NCBI RefSeq assembly: GCF_000247695.1
Contig: NW_004624734.1
Span: forward strand, 7,585,125-7,649,124
Length of the DNA stretch: 64,000 nt
Direction of reading: 5' to 3'
Source: Heterocephalus glaber
Lineage: Eukaryota > Chordata > Mammalia > Rodentia > Bathyergidae
A program made the translations under genes and the position numbers. This document shows, piece after piece, positions 25,529 through 43,370 of the stretch (its first letter is position 1; every line of letters starts with the position of its first letter). Below the pieces are notes generated by a model, which was not told the DNA's origin, did no database searches, and saw nothing but the letters and a program-made list of their open reading frames with translations.

Positions 25529-25712
25529 CTATTGGTGATGAGCCTACAACACGTGTGCAGCAGCAGGCTGTTTTTCTTTTCTTTTCTTTTTTGGTACTGG
25601 GGATCGAACTCAGGACGTTGCACTTGTGAGGCAGGCACGGTGCCACTGAGCTAAATCCCTGGCCCTGGGCTGTCTGTTATCACTGAAAGCTCTAAAAGGT
25701 TCGTCATCACTG
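25529..25712 (-). mobile_element. Small hAT-like non-autonomous element split by a SINE
   Basis: Its right end (TGAAAGCTCTAAAAGGTTC, then CATCACTG) is the same as the right end of the element at 63670-63750. Its left end (TTGGTGATGAGCCT) is an imperfect inverted copy. The family assignment is inferred from the CAGTG-type termini. Confidence 0.5.
25570..25668 (-). mobile_element. tRNA-derived ID-like SINE, reverse
   Basis: T-rich tail, GGTACTGGGGATCGAACT (B-box complement), and CACTGAGCTAAATCCC (A-box complement). It sits inside the hAT-like element. Confidence 0.9.
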
Positions 25713-26456
25713 ACCTAGACTCTCATTTTTTTCTCACAAAAGGCCAAAGAAACTCATGATTCTCCAATAACAGGATGGGATAATTTTTTTAAAAGACGAG
25801 GTACTAATTAAAGCGAGAACAAGTAAAGCAACTACAGAGTTAATACATTCTTTGACTCTTTATAAGAAATGTACTAAATACGGAAATGAAGGGCATTAGA
25901 AGGGGGCAGAGTAAGAAATGTGAGTGCTCCCCTGGGTCCACAAGTATGCAGATGACTGCTACCGAGGATCAGAGGAGACTGGCAAGACTGGAGCAGGATC
26001 CTTTCCTTCAAAAATTCTTAGCTCACTGTGTACACAACACTGGAATCAGCTCCATCACCAAAGAACCTTTGGCTGAACTTACAGTAAATACCTCCCAAAT
26101 TCCAATGGTTAAAAATTGAGAAGTTTGGTTTTTACATGTATTTTCCCACTTCAAGTAAGGCAGAATGTATAATTGTGATGCCTACCTGAGATGTCAGGAA
26201 ATATCTGTTCCATGTAAAAAAGAAAGAAAGAAGCAACACTGACTGAGGCTGGGCTGTCCTGGGAAGGGAAAGAGCACCACTAGACATGTGTGGCCTGGAA
26301 GCCTCAGTGAGGCTGGGACACAGAGCACTGAACACCACTGGTTCCTGCTCTCCACCTGAGCCGCAGCGCCCCAAGTGTAGAGGCTGCCCCACACAATGCA
26401 GCCGCGCTCAGCTCAGGCCCATGGTCCTGACTGTCAGCGGCTCAGCTATGAAATCA

Positions 26457-28450
<1,994 letters not shown>

Positions 28451-29268
28451 CAGTGATAGTGTTGTAGTGGTAGGAGGCATGGGTAAAAGCCTGCAGAAGG
28501 TAAGCCTTATTCTTGAATCTGTAGTTGATTTTCTTCTCAAAGTTTTCAAATCCTGATATAAGGTGAGTCAGGGTTTTATCTGCATCTGGATGGTCAAACA
28601 TACACCTGGGTGGGATCTTCAAACAGCCGTATTCCAAGTCTTTCCATGCAGAGGAGCGTGAGCCAGCCGCAACCGCGGAGGCACAGCTCCCTGAAAGGCT
28701 CTTTTGTTGGCTGCTGAAATTCTCCAGAGCAGGGCACAGGGCCTTTTCCCGACCAGTCCTTTTAATTACCGGGAGCACCTTCAGCCCCAGTGAACAGAGG
28801 AAAAGCTGAGCAGCCCTCTCGCCACAGCTGGTTAAATAGCAGCCCAGCAGGGCTTCCACACAGTCCGCTATGCTTTTGTCAGCAATGCACTGCTCGGTGT
28901 GCAAGTCATAAGAAATGGACTGTTTTCCTGTGTCGACGCCACAGTTTTCTTCTGATGGATTCCAGAACCCCACCACAAAGTCATCCTCTTCAACAGCTTT
29001 GCTAGGATCCAGATAGCACATTGCATCCCAAGAGCTGTAGTCGAAATCCTCAAAGTCTGATGAAAATGGCATACTACCTAAGGAGGATTTTTTTGGCATT
29101 TTCCATTCATATGCAGAATCAGCAGTTGAAAAAGGAGAAAGAGAAATTTTCTTTACAAAAGCTCCTGATCCCATTAACATGTTATCGATAAACTTGATAT
29201 GTTCCTGATCATACTCCAGGAAATCATCTTCATACTCAGCTTCCTCCTTTGGAGCCCTCCACATTAGG

Positions 29269-29315
<47 letters not shown>

Positions 29316-29378
29316 CTCCTCTTCCTCCTCCTCATATTCGTCATCCAGTTTGCCATTAGCCAACATGCAGTCTTTTGT
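28451..29378 (-). CDS. DICER1: DICER1 exon, human 1403-1699 (acidic insert, IIIa end, IIIb start)
   Basis: 928-nt exon. It starts [15 protein letters not shown] and runs straight into 21 consecutive Glu (29271-29333), where human has nine mixed residues. It then carries the rest of RNase IIIa, with [11 protein letters not shown] giving the acids equivalent to D1561 and E1564. After a divergent linker come [12 protein letters not shown] and the first part of RNase IIIb ([20 protein letters not shown]). The last base begins the Asp1699 codon. Donor GTAAGG. Confidence 0.97.
29271..29333 (-). repeat. DICER1: GAG/GAA microsatellite encoding 21 Glu in DICER1
   Basis: Sixty-three bases of pure GAG and GAA codons on the coding strand, 16 GAG and 5 GAA, in frame. 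The tract lies in the acidic insertion within RNase IIIa, where human has EEEDEEEES and mouse also has an enlarged acidic run. Confidence 0.95.
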
Positions 29379-30807
29379 CTAAAACAAGGAATGGGGAAGG
29401 AGGGGAGACATAGCTGCTGTTTTTAAAAGGGTTTGAAACTCAGTAAAAGCAAGGGTTATGGATAATTTCAAATGACAACCACAAATACTAAAAGGCAACT
29501 TTAAAATCATGGCCATTTGTTTTCAATTAACATAAAATAAGTTATTTAATCATATAGACAAAGTAAAACATGTTCTCTGAATGTTCATTTTCTAAGTTAT
29601 AAAACGACCTTTATTTAGTATGAAGTTATGTATTTTGAACATGGATATAAAGTTAAAATTAATGTCCACAATGTGAAGCTTCAACCAAGAAGCCTAACTC
29701 TGTCAGGACCCACAATGAAGGCACTCATGCTGATCACAGGGATATTACATTTGTCTGACGAGGTTTTAAAACATGGTGACCTGATTTTCAAATTAATAAA
29801 ATGAAGTTCCAGATGTAGATAAAAGCATTATCTTTTTAATTAAGGGTATAATCGAACAACAGAAAGTATTTAAAAAATCTTCTAACACACCAAAAAAAAA
29901 AATACAGTAGGGTTTTATAATAAAGTTTTTCTCCCTACTTCCACTTCAAATCAAAGTACATTTGCTACAACATAGAACTAAACTGCTTTGCTAAAAAAAT
30001 AAATGTGACCACTGAAGTAAGCTATGAATTTTGAGAAATTATGCTTTTCCCCTCTACTCTGAGCTATAATAATCAGGGCAACAGATTATAGCGTAACTGA
30101 CAAAAATAGAAGAAAATTTAGACTAACATGAAACACAACAATCCAATTTCTGTCAAAAGATCCTTCCTAATTCCAATTTCTTTGGCAAAAGCTTATTTGT
30201 GAATGACAACCTTAATAATAGGCTAGGCTTCAGTGCTGATGTAACTTTTTGTAATGCTAGAAAGATGCCAAATTTCTGTTACACAATTTTCAAAAAACCA
30301 ACAACAACAAAAATACCATTTTACTTTGGGGGAAAAGGCAGGAGGGCATGCTTCAATTCTGTAACAACTTTCCAGAGTATTCTGACAAAGTGTTTTTCAA
30401 ACTGTCTGCCAAGCCTTTTTCTAAGTAATGCAAGTATTTCATTTTAAACCAGACTCAAAAGATGGAAACACTATATTTGTCTGAAAAGAAATAGCAGTAA
30501 GGCAACCCATACAATTATAACTATACATCTTTCAAAATTTTGTGTGTGTGTGTGGCAAAGTTTCACATTTATTAAAGGTAGGGGAAAAACAGGCTCTGTA
30601 GGGCAAGTTTGGGCCAAGTAAAAGTAGCAAAAAAATTTTTTAAACATACACCCTACAGCATAGGGTGGGCTATCATGAAGAGACACCACAGGCCACCTTT
30701 CAAACTTTTAAATTAAAAAAAATTTTTTGGAAGAATAAAGAACACCAAAAGAAATTATGGTGGCAGATCTCAAGGAACTAGTTCTTGTTAAAACCCCTAC
30801 ATTTTGG

Positions 30808-30897
30808 GCCAGGGATTTAGCTTGGTGGTTTTGCTACCTGCTGCACAAGCGCTAGGACCAGAGTTCGATCCCCAGTACCAAAAAAAAAAAAAAAAAT
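30808..30897 (+). mobile_element. tRNA-derived ID-like SINE
   Basis: A box, B box GAGTTCGATCCCC, GTACC and a 17-A tail. The flanks AAACCCCTACATTTT and AAATCCCTACATTTT form the target-site duplication. Confidence 0.9.
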
Positions 30898-31084
30898 CCC
30901 TACATTTTTTTCAAGGTAACACAAGATGGTTTTGACTAATGTTTGAACATTAGAAGAGGGCAAATTACAATTTAAAAATTCAGACTGAATAATTTAAGAA
31001 TTAATCCTTATAGTTCTTCAATAAGATGCTGGTATAAGCTAAAATTGGCAACGCACAAAAACACAAAGAGCTGTCAGAAATCAA

Positions 31085-31200
31085 CAGTGTGATCATGGGT
31101 AAAGTCCTTTGATGTCTCTAGGTTTCAGATATTTTATCTGCAAAACAGGAGGGTTCTACACCTCATGAGATGTTCCCTGAAAACATTTCAAACTTTTGCA
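31085..31200 (+). repeat. MIR-like SINE fragment
   Basis: Follows the MIR core: GTGTGATCATGGGTAAAGTC, then TTTATCTGCAAAACAGGAGG. Confidence 0.5.
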
Positions 31201-31567
31201 GAAAAAATAATGGTGTGCAAGCCTTTTCTCTCAGAACAAGTCACCTTTCCATAAGAGTTAATACCACGCTCTCCTTCAGAGGCATTCTTATGCAAAGGTG
31301 TTGCCTATATCTATTTACTGCCGACCAGGAGGAAAGTGGCTAGCACAGGAAAAGCAGAAAGCAGAAAAACACACTGTAGCTTTCCAACACAATGCAAGGG
31401 CCCATTTCAATACTCATAAAATAGTGAATCAAGTCTGAACAGAATTTTTAATCTATTCCAAAAATCAAAATCCCAACTCATCAGAGACATTAAGGAAAAT
31501 AACTTCATGCTTTATTATTTAAAAAAAACAAAAAAACCCTGACATGCCAATATCACCTTTATGCTGT

Positions 31568-31654
31568 AATTTTTTTTTTCGTACTGGGGATCCAACATGG
31601 GACCTTGCACTTTCGAGGCAGGCGGCAGAGCCACTGAGCTAAATCCCTGGCCCT
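31568..31654 (-). mobile_element. tRNA-derived ID-like SINE, reverse
   Basis: T tract, GTACTGGGGATCC, CACTGAGCTAAATCCCTGG. The flanks TATGCTGTAATTTTTT and TATGCTACAATTTTTT match as the target-site duplication. Confidence 0.9.
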
Positions 31655-31842
31655 ATGCTACAATTTTTTAGTCAAATATATCATGAAACAGTATTTATAA
31701 AGAAGGACAAATGTTATTGAAATGCTTTTCATAGAAATGTTTTTCTAAAGCTCAAAACTTACACACTTTCGACTAAGGTTTTGTGTACTTATAAATTAAT
31801 AACATGTAATTTTTGACCAAATTATGTTAAAACATTCTCTCT

Positions 31843-31926
31843 CTTTTTTTTTTGGTACCGGGGATCGAACTCGGGTCTTTGTGCTTGCAAGCAGGCGGTG
31901 AAACCACTGAGCTAAATCCCCGGCCC
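31843..31926 (-). mobile_element. tRNA-derived ID-like SINE, reverse
   Basis: Well-preserved copy: GGTACCGGGGATCGAACTC, then ACTGAGCTAAATCCCCGG. It is flanked by AAAACATTCTCT on both sides, so probably young. Confidence 0.9.
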
Positions 31927-32811
31927 AAAACATTCTCTTAATATCTTTCCATGTAAGTTTCATTTTTGCAAAAAGCCAAATAGTATATGAATTTAAAATG
32001 TGCTCAACAAACAAATACAAATACTTAATCTAGGATCTACAGGTCAAAAAGAAGGTATGAAGAGTATAATATAACCTGTGGGGAAAATGGTGTCATCATT
32101 GTCAGCCTAAAAGTAAAACTGAAGTAACACAAGCCAACTATCAATAATGTAAAATAAATGTGGGAAGCAAAGCCCCACGAAAGCCCAAAAGATGGTCCGG
32201 AATTTGGAAGCAGCGCTAGATCTTCCAGCCCCCCACTCACTGGTCCGCAGCAGCGTGTGCAGTGCAGAGGCCCCCAGCTGCCCTCTGCTGGCCTTCAGGA
32301 CAAGACAAAGGGAAGCAGCTGGTGCTAATATGTGGAGTTTTCTGAAATCACTGGCAAGACTTAAATGATTTCCAGAAGACTACAACCTGAAGGGAGATGA
32401 TTTTTTTTAAGTTCACAAGAGGAAAAATACTCCTGAGAAACCCTGAACTAGTTTTACTGAAATTAATTATTTCAGCACAGCTCAGAGATTGTAGGTCACG
32501 GAAAAGTCCCTTCACTGAGCGGAGACAGGGATCTGTGGTAAACGGTAATACCTAACAGTAAAGTGAGACTAAGGTTTCCCTTTTTCCCAAGTCAAAACCA
32601 TAACCAAGTTTTCTGTCTTTCGAAAAGGAAGGTAGAAACAGAAACTGTCCTCCATCAAAACTATACTACTGGTATTTCTACATTCACAGAAGACAGTTTA
32701 TTTAAAGAAATTAATTTACTATATCAAATATCTGCTCTATTGTAGGTATTTGTAGATGCCATGGAAAGAAAACAGTCTCCAGCTCACCAGAAACTAAATG
32801 CCTCCCAGTTA

Positions 32812-33018
<207 letters not shown>

Positions 33019-34689
33019 TCACTGCTGGAAATCCTACAAGGCATGTTAACATATTCTAAGCTAAATGTCCTACATTATTATGACTGTTCACCACACAGTT
33101 TTTCTACCTACTTACAAGAGGAAAAGAATTTTAGATTCCCAAGTATTCTACATCCTTTTGTAAATATTTCTAAATATAAAATGCAGTCTAAAAGAATCTA
33201 ATGTATCTAATTATGCAAACTTCTTATAAATCAAATGAAATGGTTTAATGTCAAAGTTTTAAAAACACAATTTAATGATATAAAATGCAACATGCTAATT
33301 GAACCTATCAGAGTACAAAAGATTACATTAAAAAATTCAGGATGTCACATTATCCTCAATGAATTAAGGGGGAAATGCCATCAACCATAGTTACAAAGTA
33401 GAAACTGGCGTTGCACAGAGCTAAAATCATGTTATATTCCTAGAATCTAAGGCACAGATGCAATTTTAACTAACATTTTCTCAAACAGTATTCCTTTGTT
33501 TTGGATGGCATTTGGAGACACTTCTGTTCAATCATTTTAAAATGAGCAAAGGTAATAAAGAACACTTGTTTATTCATGTCAATCAGCTTTATTGTCCACC
33601 TTCTGGTCTATTTGCTTTTCCTGGGCTGTCTTTATCTCTTCCCTAATTTGCTCAGATCACTGCATTTTTGTCTAGTTTCTACTTGGAGATGAGGGTTTAG
33701 AGTTGTTGATCACATTTCCATCTTCTAAAAATTTGCTACTGGAGTATTTCATGAGCTCTTTTCCACATAACTCAACTATTACTTAGCACCCGCTGCTGAG
33801 CGGCACTTGGCCAGGCAGCCCCAAGGGACAGTCAGAGGGACAAGGAGCAGCCCTTGCAAAGCACACAGAGCTGTGAGGGAAGGGTTGCTAGGCCTGAGCA
33901 CTGAAGCACTTTCCCTACAGTCTAAAATGCAACTGCTCAAATAAATGTTACTTCCCTACTATGCTACTCTTCCATACCAGGAGAGTAAAGCAGCACAAAA
34001 GGATGATGTGCAATGAGGACACTGAATTGTGGTTGGCAGGATGGAGAAGGGAGAAAGAAAAGGACTCAGGTATGAAGCCAAACTCAGGACAGGCAGAGTG
34101 TAACAGGTGGCAATGGGAGAAGGCTCACTGAGAAGGACCATGAGCGCGGGCCCAGGACTGGAGCCTATGTGGGCTCTCGAAGGGAGCAGCAGAGCTGCAG
34201 CCTGCAAAAGACCTGCCAAGGGGGTGTCCTGACCAGCCCTAACGCCAGAGTCCTTCTGTGGGAAACCAGGAATCAAAGGATTCTAAAGCACATGAATAAT
34301 GTATGAATTTTTACAACATAAAATAACTCCTTTCTTTCTTAATGAAGTGTACTATTTCTTACTTCACACTCTCAGGCCTTGATATTTTCTTCCTGCAAAC
34401 ACACCTTGAAAATTTCATTTGTCCTCGGTGCTTCAACTATCACTCTTATGAATACTACTCTCCAAAATGTTTGTGAGTCCTAAACCCTTGATTATCTGAA
34501 CATTCCCACTGCACAGTCCATAAGGTCCGAAACCCCAAATCTTAACCGACTTTCCACATCTTCCCCTGCCCGCTCACAAAGCACTGCCTCTGTGCCCAGC
34601 TTCCCAGCTGCTCCAGTTGTTATCTGGGCATCACCAGGCTCCCTCAAGCACCCAGAGGAAGCAGCACAAGATGGGGGGCGGGTACAGAG

Positions 34690-34860
34690 TGGTCTCTGGT
34701 CTTAGACACACTGACTATCCTGGCCCCGCAGGATGACCTTACACAGCTAATCACACTCTCTAGGGATCAGTTTCCTCATCTGCAAAACAAGGACATGTTA
34801 GCTGCCTTTCAGAGGCTTGTGGAGAAGATTATGCAAGATAACATTTCTAAAATGCTGTGC
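34690..34860 (+). repeat. MIR SINE, diverged
   Basis: Contains the MIR core ATCAGTTTCCTCATCTGC followed by the AGATTATGCAAGATAAC-type 3' part. Confidence 0.6.
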
Positions 34861-34879
34861 CCCGCCTCGTGTTAAATAC

Positions 34880-35045
34880 CAGAAACAGCATAATATAGTG
34901 AAAAGATAGTGAAAGACAAGGTCTCCAAAGCCAGACTGGGCTGGATCCCAGCTCTGGCCCTTACATACTATGTGCCTTTGAGCCAAATGAACCTCTCCTG
35001 CCTCATGGTCCTTATCTATAAAATGGGGACAATAAAAGTATACAA
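34880..35045 (+). repeat. MIR SINE, well preserved
   Basis: Follows the MIR consensus closely: AGCATAATATAGTGAAAAG, CTGGATCCCAGCTCTGG, TATGTGCCTTTGAGCC, TTATCTATAAAATGGGGAC. Confidence 0.8.
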
Positions 35046-36228
35046 CCCTCCAAATTATAATAACTTAATTAGGCAAGATAGAAATAACTAGTTGGGTCTG
35101 GCAGAATAAGCCATTTGTGTTAGCTAAATTTATTATTTCTTCTGAAATTATCACTCACCTCATCCCTTCCTCACTATCAAAACTCTAGGTCAATCCCATT
35201 TTCTGCTCCTGCTTTTGATTTTGTTCTGTTTTCCAACCCACATTACATTCTGCTACAAGGTTAGTCATTTCAAACTATCACTTTATTAACAAAATCCCTT
35301 TGTACAATGTCTACAGTGTACAGACTACATGCACACTTAGCCCCCAAGGCCAGCCACCATGGGCTACATGAGTTAACACCCCCAGCCCCTGGCCCCCAGC
35401 CTTTTCAAGTTTTAGCGAAGCAATTTCCAATCTTCCAGCAACCATCACCTTGATCCACTGAGTGAGCTAACTTGCTCTGTCGTTCGGTCTGCTCATTGTG
35501 GCTCTGTACTGTGAATTTACCTTTTGCACTAATGCCTCCTTGCCTGACTCACATGTGAGAGTCTTTTTGAGCAGCTCTGTAAGCTTTTTAAGTTATTCAC
35601 CAAGGAGGCCCATGTCACCTTGTGATACCTGTCTTATCATCATTTACATATTTTGCCTTAACTACTCTCTTCTACATTAAGTTTAAGAACGAGTCCTACC
35701 TTGGGCCTATTGGGCAGTTACTCAGAACTCCACCATCACTCTGTACTCTAGCATTAACTGAGTTCTGTGAAGCCTGTTCTTTTTCCTCTGCATGCTCCAT
35801 GCAACTTTGCAGAAGAGCTCCTTGGAGGAAGAACTTGTCTTACATGTGGACACCTGTGTGCCAAAATGCACCCTTCCAAGCAAAAGTTTAACCCTCCTGG
35901 GATAAAGCATGAGCCCCTTGAACTGACTGCAATGCCTTGATTGCAATGCCTAGATCTTCCTGTCAGGATCTAGGAGGTACAAACACTTGCACAAATGGGC
36001 ACATATGAACTAAACTTCTTTAATAAGGCACATACAAATGAGTTAAGCCCCAAACCTGAGTGTGTCACCATCACAAAACACTCAAGTTACCTGCTGGCTG
36101 GTCCTTCAGATGGCCTTCAGCTGGCCCTGGCGGAACAGTGGAGCAATCTCTGGGAAACACTTCCCCATCCTCTGAAGTTCCCCAACATTTTAAAACACTC
36201 TCAGGCACAATGAAGAGTTATCTGCTTA

Positions 36229-38446
<2,218 letters not shown>

Positions 38447-38496
38447 TCACTACTGGATAAAAATGAAAGTCATAAATGCTAGTAAAATCTAATTTT

Positions 38497-38573
38497 CTTT
38501 GGTACCGGGGATTGAACTCTGGTCCTTGCACTTGTACAGCAGGGAGCGAATCCACTAAGCTAAATCCCTGGCA
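38497..38573 (-). mobile_element. tRNA-derived ID-like SINE, reverse
   Basis: GGTACCGGGGATTGAACTC and ACTAAGCTAAATCCCTGG. The direct repeat AGTAAAATCTAATTT lies on both sides. Confidence 0.9.
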
Positions 38574-38604
38574 GTAAAATCTAATTTAAAAAAAAAATTT
38601 TTTA

Positions 38605-38792
38605 AGCCAGGTATGGTAGCACATGTCTGTAATTCCAGCTACTTGGAAGGCTGAAGCAGAAAGACTGCCAAGTTTGAGGCCAACCTGGACAAGACCTGAG
38701 ACAGATCTCAAAATTAAAAAAGAAAAATTTTTAAAGAGCTGTCAATGTAGCTCAGTGCTCCCTGATTCAGTCTCTATTACTGAAAAAAAAAG
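38605..38792 (+). mobile_element. B1-ID composite (B4-like) SINE
   Basis: The left part reads as 7SL-derived B1 (AGCCAGGTATGGTAGCACAT, GAGGCCAACCTGGACAAG). It is followed after an A-rich joint by a degraded tRNA-type half (CAATGTAGCTCAGTGC) and an A tail. A rodent B4-like fusion is the best fit. Confidence 0.65.
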
Positions 38793-38963
38793 TTTTAAAA
38801 TAATCCTTTAAATCCAAATGGGACTTAGGCTAAGACTTATGAGGGTGATTCCATGATACAATTATAACAATGAACCAACGGTAAAAGCAAAACTCTCAAT
38901 ACTTGCTAAAAAGGGCATTCAAATAAGATTCAGTAAGTAATATTGATTAAAATAAAACAAAAT

Positions 38964-39060
38964 GGGGCCGGGGATTTAGCTCAGTGGTTTCGCTGCCGGC
39001 TGCGCAAATGCAAGGATCCGAGTTCAATCCCCAGTACCAAAAAATAAAATAAAATAAAAC
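38964..39060 (+). mobile_element. tRNA-derived ID-like SINE
   Basis: GGGGCCGGGGATTTAGCTC opens the element and GAGTTCAATCCCCAGTACC closes it, with an AAAATAAAATAAAATAAAAC tail. Confidence 0.9.
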
Positions 39061-39166
39061 AAAACAAAATGTAAGAGTTAGATAACTTCCTAAATATTCA
39101 CACATCTCTCAGCTAACCTGACGATAAAAAACTAAAACTTATCTTTAAAAATACTAAGTTACGCTA

Positions 39167-39298
<132 letters not shown>

Positions 39299-39549
39299 TC
39301 AAAACAATTTTACCAAACAGATAAAATATGCTCTCACAATGGTCTTCCAACTTCAATGTGCCTACGAATCACCTAAAGAGCTAATCTAAACTGCAGACTT
39401 GTAAACTAGCCTTTGGACAATCTTTGCACAAAGGTCCCTCGAGTGTAGAGTCCAGGAGTGGCCAGGGGCACAGTGACCCTCTGCAAGCCACTGCAACCCT
39501 CAGGAGGAAAGCCTCAAGTGGGATCTAAGTGCCATTTCTGAAGCTCTTA

Positions 39550-40416
<867 letters not shown>

Positions 40417-40599
40417 TTAGGGAAGAAAAAGGCTCTTTAGCTGGTTAAAATATAGTACAGATAAAACTCTTATTCAAGTCATACACTACCACATGTATCT
40501 AATTTAGAGTTACTTCCACATATAGTAAGCTAACTTACCAAGGAAACACTTCATTTTTAAGTTACAATAAAAGTTCTTTAAAGTCTGGGTCTTTCTTAC

Positions 40600-40813
40600 C
40601 AACATTAAGAGGTAGAACACAGTATGCTGAATCAGCGTCTGTAGGTTTAAATTCTAGTGCAGGTTTTTCAAGCCGAAGAATATGTGAGAATATATACTGG
40701 TGAAGTCTTGTAATCAACTCAAGCATTTGCAGAGACAGTGTGAAGCCAGATTTCTTCAACTCAATGGATATGGTAACTTCTCCAGAGCGTGTGTATACAG
40801 GAAAGTGCGGAAT
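40600..40813 (-). CDS. DICER1: DICER1 exon, residues 813-884 (platform)
   Basis: 214 nt from [10 protein letters not shown] to VLPLNV plus one base. It covers the platform beta strands and helix ([20 protein letters not shown]). Human GFMLS reads GFTLS. Donor is GTAAGA. Confidence 0.97.
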
Positions 40814-41040
40814 CTTAGCAAAAAGAAAAGCAACCCTTAACATGCACAGCTATTTTATTCCATTACAATTAACTTCACAAGAGAATAATGTTTTCTATGA
40901 GGAGAGTAAAAGAGACACTTCAAACTTTAAGTATTAAATACTGTGAGGTAACAAAGGCACTTACTGCTAGATTTCCACCTTTTTCTTAAAAAAAAAAAAA
41001 AAGGCTAAAACCATGATATCTTCAACATCAACAGTCATTA

Positions 41041-41232
<192 letters not shown>

Positions 41233-41599
41233 CTAGAGTTGGAAAGAAAAATTAAGTATCATGTTCAAGGACAAATGGCCACTATTCTAGATATTATCAA
41301 AAAAAGAAATTTATTCCTAGCTGTACTTAAAGCTGATTTAAAAAGCTTTAAAAAAAAAAAAAAAAAAGAACCTCTCAGGGAACAAGACCTCTCAACTATT
41401 CAGCTCTGCTGGGTAAGTCAACATTCTCAGGCCTGGGTTACACAGTTGTCCAAGTCTATACATTATAATACACTGTTCCATATATATATAGATACAGATA
41501 TAGATGAATATAAATAAAATAACAAGATAATTGAACATGCCAGAGTATTTTTAAAAATAATACTTTTTTAAAAAATCACACATAATCCTATCACTCAAA

Positions 41600-42068
41600 G
41601 ATAACCTTTAACGGACTGGATAAAGAAGATGTGGTTTTTTTAATATATAAATGGAGTACTACTCAGCCATAAAGAAGGAGAAACTAGAGACATTTATAGC
41701 TAAGTGGATGCACATTGAGGCCATACTCTTAAGTGAAATAAATTGGACACACATATGTAAATACTGAATAGTTTCCCTGGTGTGAAATACTGAAAGTGTA
41801 AATAAGAATCAAAATGTATAATCGATATTGTGAAATACAAAGAAAATGTCTAAAGGAGTAGGGGAAGTGGNNNNNNNNNNNNNNNNNNNNNNNNNNNNNN
41901 NNNNNNNNNNNNNNNNNNNNNNNNNNNNNNNNNNNNNNNNNNNNNNNNNNNNNNNNNNNNNNNNNNNNNNNNNNNNNGATACATCATGTAAAGGTACAAG
42001 ATCCCAATGATGAATGTAACTGTATTTTATACCTAAAATGTACCAATAAACTTAATGAAAAAAAAAAG
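41600..42068 (+). mobile_element. 5'-truncated LINE-1 3' end, contains gap
   Basis: Ends of ORF2 (GGAGTACTACTCAGCCATAA, TTAAGTGAAATAAATTGGAC), then the 3'UTR and the tail AATGTACCAATAAACTTAAT plus A's. The same 3' end occurs at 52634-52841. Positions 41871-41977 are unsequenced. Confidence 0.85.
41871..41977. other. Assembly gap (107 N)
   Basis: Run of N inside the LINE-1 3'UTR, probably its purine-rich low-complexity part. Confidence 1.
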
Positions 42069-43230
42069 ACAACCTTTCACAATCAGTTACATTATTTAGC
42101 TTTTTTCTATGTATAAATGCCTGTAAAGATAAACATTTTCATATTCTTCAATAAAAAAGACTCATACAACAGACTGGTGTGTACACACATGCAAAATAAT
42201 CTGATTTTCATCCCCAGTTACAATGAAATACCTCTCATTGAATCAATATCATCATATTTCACGGCTATCTCATTACATGATTGAGCCATAATTAAATTAT
42301 CTCAGATTGTTTCTAAGCTTTCAATATTAACACAACTTTACAGATTAAGATCTATCAGTTTCTGAGAGTCAGTTATAAATCATTGCATCTGTAGTCAAAA
42401 GATATAGAAATACTGTCCAAGAGACCACAGATAACACAGAACGTGCCTATTAGTTACACTATGGTACCTCTCAAAATACTTATCATTAGCGGCCTTAATC
42501 ATATGAAACTAGCCCAATAGAAAAATTGGGTATGAAGGAAACAAGCATTACACAAAAGTAGCTAACAGTCATGATTTTTGAAAAACCAGTATGATTTTGA
42601 GTCTTGAAAATGCTTAGCTAGATATAATTTTTGAAGTGTAAAAACTCAGTAACAACTGCAAACACAAAAGAACTATACATATAGCTAAGACCAAAATACA
42701 CAGCAAAATTCCCTATTTTTGGGGGATTCTTATGAGATGAAAATACTATAGTAGCAAATATTTGATATTTCAGTCAAATAAGGTATAACGAGAAGTCAGT
42801 TTCAGGAATGTTTAAGAGTGTGAACCCCGCTAGGATTCCACTGAATAACCTCAGCTCTTAGTGGCCCTCGGCCAAACTGGTGACTCACATCTGTGCTTCC
42901 ACCTTCCCAGGCACCACCACCTTGAGAAAACACTTCCACTTGCCTCCCTCTTGTTTCAGTGCCGATGGGAAGTAAGGCAATAATCACACCACTAAATTGA
43001 ATCAAACAAAGAATGTCTCTTTGAATGATATAAACCATCAAAAATGAATATAAACCATCTAAAATGAAAGGGGCTAATCTGAGAGCAGCTGAGAATCAAG
43101 GAAATGCACCGAGATCCACAGAGTGGATAGCATTACAAGGATCTGGGAAACAACTACACAGAGGAAGTTAGATTTGATGCAGCAGGAAATAAAACAACTA
43201 GATTTTTATTCACTTCTAATCAATACTAAC

Positions 43231-43370
43231 TGCTTTTGGGTAGCACTGCCTTCGTTTTGTGGAACCTGGTCTCCCTGGAACATTGGTCTCTTCTTCATCA
43301 TGTAAATCAAGCTCTTCTTCATATTTAACAGTCTCTTTCCCAACTGGCATCAAATGTTCATCCAGTTCAC
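43231..43370 (-). CDS. DICER1: DICER1 exon, residues 706-752 (end of DUF283, linker)
   Basis: 140 nt encoding [12 protein letters not shown] to RRQCYPKA. It includes an acidic [11 protein letters not shown] stretch between DUF283 and the platform. The 5' splice site is GTTAGT, weaker than the usual GTRAGT. Confidence 0.96.

Larger units (their letters stand above)
41233..43230 (-). other. DICER1 intron (after residue 752), with assembly gap
   Basis: 2-kb intron containing a LINE-1 3' tail (about 41600-42068) broken by a 107-base run of N. The remainder is unique. Confidence 0.8.

Noticed and set aside
40562..40599. Extra residues after VLPLNVG reading into the intron
   Set aside because: The GTAAGA donor lies there, and the protein continues with [10 protein letters not shown] in the next exon at 40415.
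41871..41977. Possible biological low-complexity tract
   Set aside because: It is a run of N, an assembly gap, and carries no information.
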